From Planktothrix paucivesiculata PCC 9631 (GTDB lineage Bacteria; Cyanobacteriota; Cyanobacteriia; Cyanobacteriales; Microcoleaceae): a stretch of 64,000 nt of DNA. Positions 18,802-27,495 of this stretch are shown here, piece by piece. The stretch is from positions 1 through 64,000 of the forward strand of contig NZ_LR735001.1 of the NCBI RefSeq assembly GCF_900009265.2, read 5' to 3'. Made by a program: the position numbers and the translations under genes. Numbering within the stretch: position 1 is the stretch's first letter; every line of letters starts with the position of its first letter. The notes under the pieces were generated by a model. That model had not been told where the DNA came from, did no database searches, and worked only from the letters and a program-made list of their open reading frames with translations.

Positions 18802-20007
18802 TTATAGGTTCCCAGAAACCGGGTTTCTTGAAGAAACCCGGTTTCTAATAAACTGAGCAATTTGCAAACTTCCTCCTGGTTTTCCCATGCGCTGTTCTCC
18901 ATTATTTAAACATAATTTTAAATATTCACTATTTTGTAAGGTTTGATTGACTTTTTGGGCGGCTTGGTTTAATATAGTATCATCTGCGGGTTTGGTTCCG
19001 ATCAGTTGAATGGATAATCCTAATAATCTTAATTGCGCCTCGGCAAATCGATAGGTAAATGCTGGGCCATTACCCGGAATTGTAATCACAGGTTTTCCCA
19101 AACCTACAGCTTGTTCGTTGGCCGTTCCCGCCATACCAATGACTAAATTAGCCCTATTTAAAATATCGGCAAAACTATCAGAATAACAAATAACTTCTAA
19201 ACCCTTTTGATCAGTTAATCTGCCGTTGTGATGTTGCCAATTTAAAGATAGTGCAATTTCATCTAATTCCGTCATTAAACTAGCCACCGCAGCTACTCTA
19301 AATTGAATTTTTCGAGAACTAATTTTATCAATCATCTCAACTAATTTTAACAGCAAGATTAAATTATTTCTAGCTTCTTGAAGGCGAGAACCAGGAAGGA
19401 GAGCAATCATTAGAGATTCCGAATCAAGGTTTAAATTAACTCCTTTTGGGGTAAGATTATCCATCATGGGAGTCCCTACGAATTGAGCTTTTTTAATCCC
19501 TTGTTTTTGTAAATCCTCTGCGGTAAACTGATCCCGGGTAAACACAGCTAAACAGCGAGGAGACTTGAGCAAAAAAGGCAAAATCAACCCTAAATTTAGT
19601 TTACCTTCATAATAACTCGAATAGGCAGATAGAAAAATAATATAAGGTTTTTTTGTAAAATAGGCGATCGCAGCTACCACAATATCTCCCGTTACCATTA
19701 AAATATCATAATCCCTAGCCCGTTGCCCGATAATTTGTAATTGTTTGCCTAATAAACCCATTAAACCCGATGCAATATCCTTGAAAAAAACCCAAGGATT
19801 CATATACAAAAATCCCCCCGATGGCATAGTTTGAGTCGGGGTCAGAATCGGCACACCTAACCCCTGATAAATATTGCCCTCTCCCACAATAGGAATAGCT
19901 GCCATTTCAACCGTTGCATCTAAGGATAATAACGCCTTAATAATCTCCCCATTACAGGTATCCTCACCATGACCATTACTTAAAAATAAAATTCGTCGAT
20001 TCTTCAT
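18802..20007 (-). CDS. lipid-A-disaccharide synthase-related glycosyltransferase
   Basis: This 401-residue protein has a GT-B glycosyltransferase layout. N-terminal ILFLSNGHGEDTCNGEII replaces the usual LpxB start. IALLPGSRLQEARNNL and the late nucleotide-sugar segment IGMAGTANEQAVGLGKPVITI are typical of the LpxB-related family found across cyanobacteria, which do not make standard lipid A. The exact acceptor is unknown. It is divergent from comB and probably co-transcribed with dacB. The last codons overlap a dispersed palindrome, so the C-terminal residues (SSRNPVSGNL) may be repeat-derived. Confidence 0.85.
   Translation of the reverse strand: MKNRRILFLSNGHGEDTCNGEIIKALLSLDATVEMAAIPIVGEGNIYQGLGVPILTPTQTMPSGGFLYMNPWVFFKDIASGLMGLLGKQLQIIGQRARDYDILMVTGDIVVAAIAYFTKKPYIIFLSAYSSYYEGKLNLGLILPFLLKSPRCLAVFTRDQFTAEDLQKQGIKKAQFVGTPMMDNLTPKGVNLNLDSESLMIALLPGSRLQEARNNLILLLKLVEMIDKISSRKIQFRVAAVASLMTELDEIALSLNWQHHNGRLTDQKGLEVICYSDSFADILNRANLVIGMAGTANEQAVGLGKPVITIPGNGPAFTYRFAEAQLRLLGLSIQLIGTKPADDTILNQAAQKVNQTLQNSEYLKLCLNNGEQRMGKPGGSLQIAQFIRNRVSSRNPVSGNL
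18814..18846. repeat. AGAAACCGGGTTTCT-type palindrome, two units
   Basis: AGAAACCGGGTTTCTT is followed directly by its near-complement GAAGAAACCCGGTTTCT, giving a perfect long hairpin inside the 3' end of the LpxB-related gene. The same 15-base core recurs at 54130-54144 (one mismatch) and at 54181-54195. This looks like a genome-wide dispersed repeat. Confidence 0.65.
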
Positions 20008-20131
20008 GAAATTATGCTATAGTTGCCTAAAAATATTAGTAATTTTAAGGCCTAATTAATCTAATGATCAATTTTTGATCAAATTGTATGTAGAATAAAA
20101 ACTGATAATTTTACCTAGCATAGCCCCAACC

Positions 20132-20878
20132 GTGAAATTTTTTGTCTATCATACTCCTGAACTAGCCCCTGCGAATGTTCTGCCCGACTGTGCCATCGTC
20201 GTAGATGTGTTACGCGCCACCACCACCATCGCCACCGCTTTAAACGCCGGAGCCGAGGCTGTGCAGGTGTTCAGCGACATTGATTCATTGATGCAAACTA
20301 GCGATAAATGGCCCGCCGATAAACGCATCCGGGTCGGTGAGCGGGGTGGGGCCAAGGTCGAAGGGTTTGATTTAGGTAATTCTCCCCTGAGTTGTACCCC
20401 GGAATTCGTCACCGACAAACGACTGTTTATGACCACCACCAACGGAACCCGCAGTTTAGAACGGGTACAAGCCTCCCCTGTGGTTTTGACGGCCGCTTTT
20501 ATTAATCGACGGGCTGTTGTAGACTATTTACTCGCCGAAAACCCGGAAACCGTTTGGGTATTGGGTTCCGGTTGGGAAGGCAGTTTTTCCCTCGAAGATA
20601 CCGCCTGTGCGGGAGCAGTGGCCCAAAATTTACTCAATGAAATAGGTCATCCCATAGATGATTGTGCGGGAAATGATGAGGTTTTCGCGGCTATTGCCCT
20701 TTATTCCCAATGGCAAAACAAGCTGTTTGAACTGTTAAATCATGCCAGTCATGGTCAACGGTTATTACGTTTGGGCTGTTATGAAGACTTGCAGTATTGC
20801 GCTCAAACCGATATTTTAGATGTATTACCCATGCAGAAAGAACCAGGAGTTTTAGTTAAGTCAGACATCAAAAAATAA
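20132..20878 (+). CDS. comB: 2-phosphosulfolactate phosphatase family (ComB)
   Basis: The 248-residue protein uses a GTG start at 20132 that gives the usual family N-terminus. Family blocks are [48 protein letters not shown] and EDTACAGAV. In methanogens ComB dephosphorylates 2-phosphosulfolactate in coenzyme M synthesis. Cyanobacteria do not make coenzyme M, so the physiological substrate here is unknown although the fold and active site are conserved. It is divergent from the LpxB-related gene and stands alone. Confidence 0.88.
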   Translation: MKFFVYHTPELAPANVLPDCAIVVDVLRATTTIATALNAGAEAVQVFSDIDSLMQTSDKWPADKRIRVGERGGAKVEGFDLGNSPLSCTPEFVTDKRLFMTTTNGTRSLERVQASPVVLTAAFINRRAVVDYLLAENPETVWVLGSGWEGSFSLEDTACAGAVAQNLLNEIGHPIDDCAGNDEVFAAIALYSQWQNKLFELLNHASHGQRLLRLGCYEDLQYCAQTDILDVLPMQKEPGVLVKSDIKK

Positions 20879-20953
20879 AACCGATAATTTTGGATAAAAG
20901 ATGTTACAACTTAGCTGAATAGCCTGAATTAATCATTATCTTGATTATCCTAG

Positions 20954-22093
20954 TTGAATCAACCCTTTTACCCCCATTCCGACTCTGTAACTTCCCCATT
21001 TTTATCGATGGGGGAAATTTTTTATCGCAGCCCCGTTGCACTTCAAAACTTTTATTTAATGTTATCTACCTATTTACAAGTCCTGAGCGATTCTCAGCCT
21101 CCTTTACCGACTTTAGATGATTTTGCTCAACGGATTAATCAAGAACACAAACAGTGTTTAGATGCCCCACAAACCTCCTTGATTCATGCTAGGAATGCGG
21201 GAGAATGGTTACTGCACGTTCAAGGGCAATTATCCCCGGAACATTGGCAAGTTTGGTTTCAGGAACATTTTACCTTTTCCCAACAAACTGCCACGATGTA
21301 TATGCAAATTGCCCGGAAAATGCCCGGGGTAAATCCAGGTATTTTTTCTTTAGCCATGGATTCCAAATCTGAACCGACAAAAACCCTAGTTATTCCAATT
21401 TTACCCTATTCTCAAGCTAAAAATTTAACGGATGAAGTTGAAAATAGTTCGGAAAAATCTCCTCAAGTTCTATCTTTAGAACCTGAATTGCCCTTATTAA
21501 ATACCCAGACGCGCCGTGGCTCCTCTCTACCAGAATCGGAGATAATTTTAAGTGAATCAACCCCGACTATTCCAGAAGAATTAGAAGTATTAGAATCTCC
21601 TGTTACTCGCATTCAAATTAACCCCACGGAATCCAGTATTGATGTTGAATTTACTGCTATTAATCCTCCCGAAACTCCACCCATTGACCTGCCAAAACCT
21701 CCTAAAAAATCCGCAGAAATTATTAAATTAATGATTCCTGGGGTTGTTGTTCCGAAAGCTCGTCCTAGAGTGACTCGGAATGGAACCTATTTACCGCCCC
21801 GTTATCGCGCTTGGCGAAATCATGCAGAAGTAGAAATTTATCGGCAAATTTCAGAACAAAATATTACCCATAAATTCCCCCTACGCAAAGCAGCAATTGT
21901 AATCAAGTTATTCGGAAATCATCGCACCAATTCCGATATTGATAATTTAGCAGGTGCTTGTTTGGATGCTTTAACCTTAAATGGTGCGGGGGTGTTAATT
22001 GATGACCGTTTAAGTTGTTTACCTCAGTTAACTGTTGAATTTGATCCCGATGCTAAAAAAACTGGGGTTAGTATTGAAATAGAACCCTTATAA
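20954..22093 (+). CDS. DUF3102-like domain fused to RusA-type Holliday-junction resolvase
   Basis: The 379-residue reading frame starts with TTG at 20954; an ATG at 21008 is an alternative. Residues about 50-120 resemble the DUF3102 helical domain (NAGEWLLHVQGQLSPEHW, then TFSQQTATMYMQIARKM), which is common on plasmids and phages. A Pro/Ser/Glu-rich linker covers about 125-255. The C-terminal 120 residues look like RusA: VPKARPRVTRNGTYLPPRY, the acidic site NSDIDNLAGACLDALTLNG and LIDDRLS. It probably cuts branched DNA. No phage genes are adjacent. The fusion with a long linker is unusual. Confidence 0.75.
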   Translation: MNQPFYPHSDSVTSPFLSMGEIFYRSPVALQNFYLMLSTYLQVLSDSQPPLPTLDDFAQRINQEHKQCLDAPQTSLIHARNAGEWLLHVQGQLSPEHWQVWFQEHFTFSQQTATMYMQIARKMPGVNPGIFSLAMDSKSEPTKTLVIPILPYSQAKNLTDEVENSSEKSPQVLSLEPELPLLNTQTRRGSSLPESEIILSESTPTIPEELEVLESPVTRIQINPTESSIDVEFTAINPPETPPIDLPKPPKKSAEIIKLMIPGVVVPKARPRVTRNGTYLPPRYRAWRNHAEVEIYRQISEQNITHKFPLRKAAIVIKLFGNHRTNSDIDNLAGACLDALTLNGAGVLIDDRLSCLPQLTVEFDPDAKKTGVSIEIEPL

Positions 22094-22127
22094 GCACCCA
22101 AACATAATTATTTACATATTTCTAATT

Positions 22128-22159
22128 CCCTGTTCCCTGTTCCCTGTTCCCTGTTCCCT
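22128..22159. repeat. CCCTGTT heptamer tandem repeat
   Basis: Four perfect 7-base units followed by a partial unit lie in the gap between convergent genes. Short 7-base repeats of this kind are typical in filamentous cyanobacterial intergenic DNA. Confidence 0.8.
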
Positions 22160-22211
22160 AATTCTTAAATGATTAGCTGCTGTAAATCCCTATCATCCCA
22201 TTGTATTAATA

Positions 22212-22529
22212 TTACAATTTCAAATTATTTAATTCTTCCAATAAAGTATTGATAAAATCCTGAGTCTCTGTTAAATTCATTTGTCCAAAAGCTTGCCATT
22301 CTTCCGGTGTAATTTTATCATTACTTTGAATCACTTCTTGTATCCAATAGGGTAAATCCGTGGGGTTGATAATTAATTCCTGGCTTTTTTCCAAAGCATT
22401 TTGACCTAAATTTTCCCCATTATATTGAGTCACTAAGCATAATTTTAGTAACTTAGCTAAATTACTTTCAGGAGGAATTGAGAGTAAAAAAGCCATTGTT
22501 TGGGCTAGGGTATTTTTGTTAAATTCCAT
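22212..22529 (-). CDS. small hypothetical protein
   Basis: The 105-residue protein is predicted helical and acidic at its C-terminus (LLEELNNLKL). It has no signal peptide, membrane segment or motif I recognise. It lies 60 bases downstream of the globin-pentapeptide gene on the same strand, so co-transcription is possible. The ATG at 22529 has a purine-rich stretch (AAAAAAAGGAAT) just upstream. Confidence 0.55.
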   Translation of the reverse strand: MEFNKNTLAQTMAFLLSIPPESNLAKLLKLCLVTQYNGENLGQNALEKSQELIINPTDLPYWIQEVIQSNDKITPEEWQAFGQMNLTETQDFINTLLEELNNLKL

Positions 22530-22589
22530 GAATTTTTATTCCTTTTTTTACAGGTTTATGCCAAAAGAACTGATCAGGTATTATTAGGA

Positions 22590-24443
22590 TTAAGGATGTT
22601 TTGATCCGTCAGGCATTATAGCACCTTTGAGATACGCTCCACGCAAGTCGTACTCACTGACATTAGCACCTCTGAGGTTCGCACCTGTTAAATAAGCATC
22701 TTTCATATCTGCACCACTCAGATTTGCGTTGCTGAGATTTGCCCCACTCAAATTTGTATCCCTTAAATCCGCACAAATTAGGTTGGCATAATTCAAATTA
22801 GCACTACTCAGATTCGCATAACTTAGTTTAGCAAAACCCAAGTTAGCATAACTCAAATTAGCCCCCGTCAGGTTGACGCGAGCTAGTAAAGCATTTCCCA
22901 GATTAGCATGATTTAGATCAGCATGATTCAGATCGGATTTAGTTAAATTAGCTTCGCTCAAATCAGCTTTAGGAAGATTAATTCTGACTAATTTTGCTCC
23001 GGGTAGATCTAAATTATTTAAAGTAACTCCATCTTCATTCAAATCTTGTAAAGCAATAATTCTGGCTGGGCTAACTTTAACACCATGAGCCGCATCAATT
23101 ACACTCCAAACTTGATAATGAAATTCTTTTTTTCGGTCAGGAATTTCTTTGACATATAGAATTAAAGCTGCGATTATACTAATACCTTCAACTGCTCCCA
23201 AAATTCTAGCGACAAACGAACCTTCGGGACTAATCAGTAAGACTCCAACCAAAACAGAAACAATGATAAGAGCGACTAACCAAGTTGGTGACTCCCAAAA
23301 CCATTGATTAATTTTTTGTAAACTATATTTAAAACTATTTTGAATGGGTTTTAGAGGTTGTAATATCAGTCTCAGGACTGGACTTAAATTACGTTGCTCA
23401 GGCGTCGTATTCCCTGTACCCATTTTCCCCGCTTTGGGTGAGACAGTTTCCCCTGTTGTTGAGGGAAAGGGTATAGCTTTGATTTCCGGTTTTTCTGATT
23501 TTACAGCAATATCTACCCCGGCTCCTTCTAACATTAAATTAGAGGTGGTTGTATAAATCTCAAGCCAAGCTTGTGCGACTTCGGGAGTCCAATCTTCTTG
23601 CAAATAATCGGCAAAAGTTTGTAATAAAATGTCACCGACAAGGGGATAATATTCTGTAACTGTACCATAGCCTTTATGTCTAGCTCCTAAATCTTTGAGA
23701 ACAGGAATTAGCGCTTCCGGTGTGCGTAAACCTTCGACTAATAAAATTAGAGAATTTAGGAGTTTTTTACCCTGCTTCTCCATATCAATTTTACCAAATA
23801 AACGTTTGGTTTCGGGATAAGTTTCAAACAGATTTTCATAAAAACTAGCGACAAATTCGACCGCCCGGGGCTTGATTTTTTCAAAGCTGGTTTCAACAAG
23901 TTCTATTTGTACAGTTGTCGATAATTGTGGGGTTGTTTCTTTAGCTAAGGAAATGGATATTTGAGGCGGTGAGGGAGGGTTTTCTATCTCTGGCTGTGGG
24001 CTTAACTGAGAAATATCTACCCCTGCACCTTCTAACATTAAATTAGAGGTAGTTGTATAAATCTCAAGCCAAGCTTGTGCAACTTCGGGAGTCCAATCTT
24101 CTTGCAAATAATCGGCAAAAGTTTGTAATAAAATGTCGCCGACAAGGGGATAATATTCTGCAACTGTGCCATAGCCTTTATGTCTAGCCCCTAAATCTTT
24201 GAGAATGGGAACTAACAATTCAGGTGTGCGTAAACCTTCAACTAATAGAATTAGAGAGTTAAGCAGTTTTTTTCCCTGCTTATCCATATCAGTTTTTCCA
24301 AATAAATGTTGAGTTTCTGGATAAGCTGCAAACAGATTTTCATAAAAACTAGCGACAAATTCGACCGCGCGGGGCTTGATTTTCTCAAAGCTCGTTTCAA
24401 CAAGTTCAATAGGTGAATTTGAATAAGATGATTTCATATTCAT
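22590..24443 (-). CDS. tandem globin - transmembrane - pentapeptide-repeat protein
   Basis: The 617-residue protein begins with two nearly identical globin domains (about 12-142 and 180-310). Each has a likely proximal haem His in LGARHKGYGTV (H88, H256) followed by EYYPLVGDILLQTFADYL. A proline-rich spacer leads to two membrane segments (about 388-433). The C-terminal 135 residues are A(D/N)Lxx pentapeptide repeats that would form a right-handed quadrilateral helix. It is probably a haem-based gas or redox sensor held at the membrane, with the repeat helix as a binding surface; this is inference. The two globin copies are also almost identical as DNA, offset by 504 bases, which indicates a recent in-frame duplication. 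The neighbours are a bestrophin and a 105-residue unknown. Confidence 0.85.
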   Translation of the reverse strand: MNMKSSYSNSPIELVETSFEKIKPRAVEFVASFYENLFAAYPETQHLFGKTDMDKQGKKLLNSLILLVEGLRTPELLVPILKDLGARHKGYGTVAEYYPLVGDILLQTFADYLQEDWTPEVAQAWLEIYTTTSNLMLEGAGVDISQLSPQPEIENPPSPPQISISLAKETTPQLSTTVQIELVETSFEKIKPRAVEFVASFYENLFETYPETKRLFGKIDMEKQGKKLLNSLILLVEGLRTPEALIPVLKDLGARHKGYGTVTEYYPLVGDILLQTFADYLQEDWTPEVAQAWLEIYTTTSNLMLEGAGVDIAVKSEKPEIKAIPFPSTTGETVSPKAGKMGTGNTTPEQRNLSPVLRLILQPLKPIQNSFKYSLQKINQWFWESPTWLVALIIVSVLVGVLLISPEGSFVARILGAVEGISIIAALILYVKEIPDRKKEFHYQVWSVIDAAHGVKVSPARIIALQDLNEDGVTLNNLDLPGAKLVRINLPKADLSEANLTKSDLNHADLNHANLGNALLARVNLTGANLSYANLGFAKLSYANLSSANLNYANLICADLRDTNLSGANLSNANLSGADMKDAYLTGANLRGANVSEYDLRGAYLKGAIMPDGSKHP

Positions 24444-24530
24444 GATTAGGATTATCCTGATTCGATTTGATGACTCATTTCTGCTAAATACCTGGGAAAT
24501 AATAACCTTTTTTTTAGTTAAGCAATGGGT

Positions 24531-25469
24531 TTAAATTAGTTGACCATTTGACTCCCTAATCTCACTATTTTTATGTGTAAAAATATTCAAATCAACCCAT
24601 TCTGTTTCGATTTCAGCTTGTAGTTTTTGGCAAAATTGATCTAAAGGTAAGTCATTGCGATCATAACCGAAAGGATTTTCAATTTCTACACCAATGTCTT
24701 CTATTCCTAATAAGGCAAAGCTAATAATTCCCACAACCGGAATAGTAAACCAATCTAGTTCTTTGACAAATTGAAAAGGCAAAGCAAAACAATATAACAA
24801 TAATAAATGTTTGAGATGAATTGAATAAGGTCTAGGAAGGGGGGTGTTTAAAATTCGTTCACAACCACTCAATAACATGATAATTTGGTCTAAAGAGCGA
24901 TTGAGTTCAATAAAAAATCTATAGGGAATGACTTTCTGGTCATAATAAAGCTGGCGAAAATATTCGGCAAACCAATTAATAATTCTCAGGGGAACATTAT
25001 TGGCTTTTTGAAGTTCTAAATAATCTTCTGGACTCATTAATACTGCTATATTATCATCAATACTTTCATCTCTCAAATGCAATTTAATAGCTATTATTAA
25101 TATACCAACTAATCTAATATGAGCTATTTTTTTCCCTAAGTCTTCAGCATTATTTGTGGGAACAATTGTCCAAATATTCCGACACAAAATTCGACCTGCA
25201 TTAATCAAGTCATACCAAAGTTTACAACCTTCCCAAAATCTGTCATAAGCTGTATTTGTTCTAAAAACCAATAATAATCCCAGAACGATTCCAGGAATTA
25301 AAGTGGAGAGAATCGGTTGATTTACAGCATATCCTTGGTGATAGGCAATGGTGATCAGTAAAGCAAAGATCATCGTACCGATTACTCGCCGCCAAATAGC
25401 TAGAATAACCGAGTTTTTTAAATCAATTGCTAAGTCTAACCAAGTTGAGTTTTTAATTAATTTGATCAT
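24531..25469 (-). CDS. bestrophin-family channel protein (UPF0187)
   Basis: This 312-residue membrane protein shows the bacterial bestrophin layout: an N-terminal hydrophobic helix, the family block FRTNTAYDRFWEGCKLW in the first third and GIEDIGVEIENPFGYDRND near the end. Bacterial members form pentameric ion pores. In cyanobacteria and chloroplasts related proteins tune ion flow across thylakoid or plasma membranes. The four hydrophobic regions and the length are normal. It lies 48 bases downstream of the LysR gene and 87 bases before the globin gene, all on one strand, so a LysR-bestrophin-globin unit is plausible. Confidence 0.88.
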   Translation of the reverse strand: MIKLIKNSTWLDLAIDLKNSVILAIWRRVIGTMIFALLITIAYHQGYAVNQPILSTLIPGIVLGLLLVFRTNTAYDRFWEGCKLWYDLINAGRILCRNIWTIVPTNNAEDLGKKIAHIRLVGILIIAIKLHLRDESIDDNIAVLMSPEDYLELQKANNVPLRIINWFAEYFRQLYYDQKVIPYRFFIELNRSLDQIIMLLSGCERILNTPLPRPYSIHLKHLLLLYCFALPFQFVKELDWFTIPVVGIISFALLGIEDIGVEIENPFGYDRNDLPLDQFCQKLQAEIETEWVDLNIFTHKNSEIRESNGQLI

Positions 25470-25517
25470 GAAATTTGATTAACATTCAAAAGATAAGTAG
25501 ACCATAATTATATACAA

Positions 25518-26405
25518 CTATTCAACATAATTCAACAGAATTGTTAAAAATTTATCTAAATATTTAGCGGGTGTTTCTTTCCTCCAGACCGCAGTTGAGC
25601 GGGAGTAGTATAGGGGATGGTTGAGCTTTACAAATACCGTTTGAGGATGGGGCAATGCTTCTGCCTCGCTCGGCATAATTGCGACCCCTTGCCCTGTGGC
25701 AACCAAAGCAATCATTGAGGCATGACTATCAGCAAATAGATGTAGATTGGGGATGAAGCCAGCGCAACGGCAAACATCATGGATACGATCATTTCGCCCT
25801 GGAAACGTTTCTTCAGACATCCCGATAAATTTTTCCGATGCAAGTTCAGCTAGATTAATTGAGGCTTGATTTGCCAGGGGATGTTGATTGGATAGCAGAG
25901 CAATAATAGGCACTTTCTTAATACATTTGACCATAAATTCTTCTTCTAAATTATCGGGTGGATTACCCATAAAGGCAATATTAATTCCGCCATCTCGCAA
26001 CGCTTTAACTTGCTCACTTGGCGACATCTCCCGAAAACTTACAGCAACTTGAGGATAGGCAAGTCCAAAGCTCTGTAGGGTTTGACCTAGAAAACTCTGG
26101 AGGATGGTTGGGATATAGCCAATCACTAGAGGTTGATCTTGATTGGTGTAATTAGCCTTAATGGTTTGCACAGAAACATAACTACGATTCAAAATATCTT
26201 TAGCTTGTTCGAGAAAAAATTTCCCGGCTTCTGTGAGTTTTAATCCATCCGATTGTCTTAAAAATAGCATAACACTCAGTTCATTTTCAAGATCTTTGAT
26301 TTGGCGGCTTAACGCAGGTTGTGAGATATACAACCGTACAGCAGCACGACTGAAGTTAAGATCTTCTGCAACAGCAACAAAATATTTAAGATGACGTAAT
26401 TCCAT
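25518..26405 (-). CDS. LysR-family transcriptional regulator
   Basis: I chose the ATG at 26405, which begins MELRHLKYFVAVAEDLNF as is usual for this family. The frame opens four codons earlier at 26417. The helix-turn-helix is at about 18-40 (RAAVRLYISQPALSRQIKDL), followed by a co-inducer domain (PTILQSFLGQTL, LLSNQHPLANQ). Its position upstream of the bestrophin and globin genes on the same strand and opposite the PepSY-like gene fits local control of either set. The effector is unknown. A 36-base piece of this gene recurs in the intergenic DNA at 27129. Confidence 0.9.
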   Translation of the reverse strand: MELRHLKYFVAVAEDLNFSRAAVRLYISQPALSRQIKDLENELSVMLFLRQSDGLKLTEAGKFFLEQAKDILNRSYVSVQTIKANYTNQDQPLVIGYIPTILQSFLGQTLQSFGLAYPQVAVSFREMSPSEQVKALRDGGINIAFMGNPPDNLEEEFMVKCIKKVPIIALLSNQHPLANQASINLAELASEKFIGMSEETFPGRNDRIHDVCRCAGFIPNLHLFADSHASMIALVATGQGVAIMPSEAEALPHPQTVFVKLNHPLYYSRSTAVWRKETPAKYLDKFLTILLNYVE

Positions 26406-26536
26406 AAACACCCTCAAAAAAATCCGTATGTTTTATAATTATAGCTCTATTATTTTTAAGCATACCTATCTCAAGAAAAATCTAATACAAGCATGGTAGA
26501 TTAACTACATTCCTGATTTTTTACGGACTCCAATTC

Positions 26537-27031
26537 ATGTTTAAAGTATTCAAAGGGTTTTGTTCGACAATTATTTTAGCGGGTTTCTTACTATTGACAA
26601 CTGGGACATTTTCCGTCTCAGCACAAAATGTTGATATTCAGATCAAAGATGTTCCCCCTCAAGTTTTGCTTTCTGCTAAACGGGCACTTCCTAATGCCAA
26701 ATGGACAATGGCTAACTGGGATTTGGGTGATAATGGCTTACCCGTCATTGAAATTGAAGGCACCCTAAACGGGAAGAAAGTTGAGGTCGATGTTTATACT
26801 AACGGTGGTATTGAAGAAGTAGAACGTGATATTTCCGAAAGTGAAGTTCCTCCTGCGGTAATGACAGCACTGAAGAAATATGTACCTACATTTCAAATTG
26901 CTTCAGTCAATAAATCTGAAACCAGTGGTGTTGTTGATCGTTATGAGTTCCATGGTTCCGATGGTATGTCTGTTAAGATTGGAGAATTCGGTCAGCGAGT
27001 TTTGATCACATCAGAAGATGCTGGTCGGTAA
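26537..27031 (+). CDS. secreted PepSY-like domain protein
   Basis: The 164-residue protein has a clear signal peptide (hydrophobic core about 11-27, likely cleavage after VSA at about residue 29). The mature part contains two units of the PepSY-like fold seen in secreted regulators: VPPQVLLSAKRALPNAKW then GKKVEVDVYTNGGIEEVERD, and VPPAVMTALKKYVPTFQI. Such proteins are thought to bind or restrain peptidases or metals in the periplasm; the role here is unknown. It diverges from the LysR gene with a 131-base gap and may be its target. A GC-poor hairpin follows the gene. Confidence 0.75.
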   Translation: MFKVFKGFCSTIILAGFLLLTTGTFSVSAQNVDIQIKDVPPQVLLSAKRALPNAKWTMANWDLGDNGLPVIEIEGTLNGKKVEVDVYTNGGIEEVERDISESEVPPAVMTALKKYVPTFQIASVNKSETSGVVDRYEFHGSDGMSVKIGEFGQRVLITSEDAGR

Positions 27032-27049
27032 CAATTAGAGACTAATAAT

Positions 27050-27085
27050 ATTTTCCTACCCACCTCAATCAGTGGGCGGGAAAAT
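27050..27085 (+). terminator. hairpin after the PepSY-like gene
   Basis: An imperfect stem (ATTTTCC..CCAC pairing with GTGG..GGGAAAAT, loop about CTCAATCA) begins 19 bases after the stop codon. A long T-run does not follow directly, so it is terminator-like rather than proven. Confidence 0.45.
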
Positions 27086-27128
27086 TTAAGTTTTACCGGA
27101 TCTAAATTTGTCATTACTCTTGCATTCC

Positions 27129-27164
27129 CTAAATTATCGGGTGGATTGCCCATAAAGGCAATAT
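27129..27164. repeat. 36-base copy of an internal LysR gene segment
   Basis: This stretch matches 25946-25981, inside the LysR gene, at 35 of 36 positions and in the same orientation. The surrounding 460-base gap (27032-27495) holds no gene that I can see; apart from this copy, the hairpin before it and the palindrome at 27403 it looks like plain AT-rich DNA. Confidence 0.7.
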
Positions 27165-27402
27165 AAATCTTAGAATCATAAAGGATTATAGCTTAAAAAT
27201 ACATTTGATTAATGTTTAAATTTAGGAATCTTATAAAATAGGAATTGTGTTAGCCCTGAGTTAAGCAATAGCAGGATCAAAGGTAATTATATTGAGGTTG
27301 AGATCAGGGTAATTGTAGAATCCAGACGGGTGATTCCGTTAATGTTGTGTCTGGTTCTACTGTGAGAACAGCTAAGATCAAACATACCTAAAAAGCCCAA
27401 TC

Positions 27403-27433
27403 CGTAAAAGTTATAGGGGGTATAACTTTTACG
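27403..27433. promoter_or_regulatory. perfect palindrome upstream of the 243-residue gene
   Basis: CGTAAAAGTTATA and its exact complement TATAACTTTTACG flank GGGGG. The 13-bp arms end 62 bases before the ATG at 27496. As DNA it could be an operator for a dimeric regulator, and as RNA a stable hairpin in the leader. The function is inferred only from position and symmetry. Confidence 0.45.
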
Positions 27434-27495
27434 TATATACATCTAAAAAATAACAAAGGATGCTAGACTACCCATGTCTTTAGTTTTGAGGTTTT

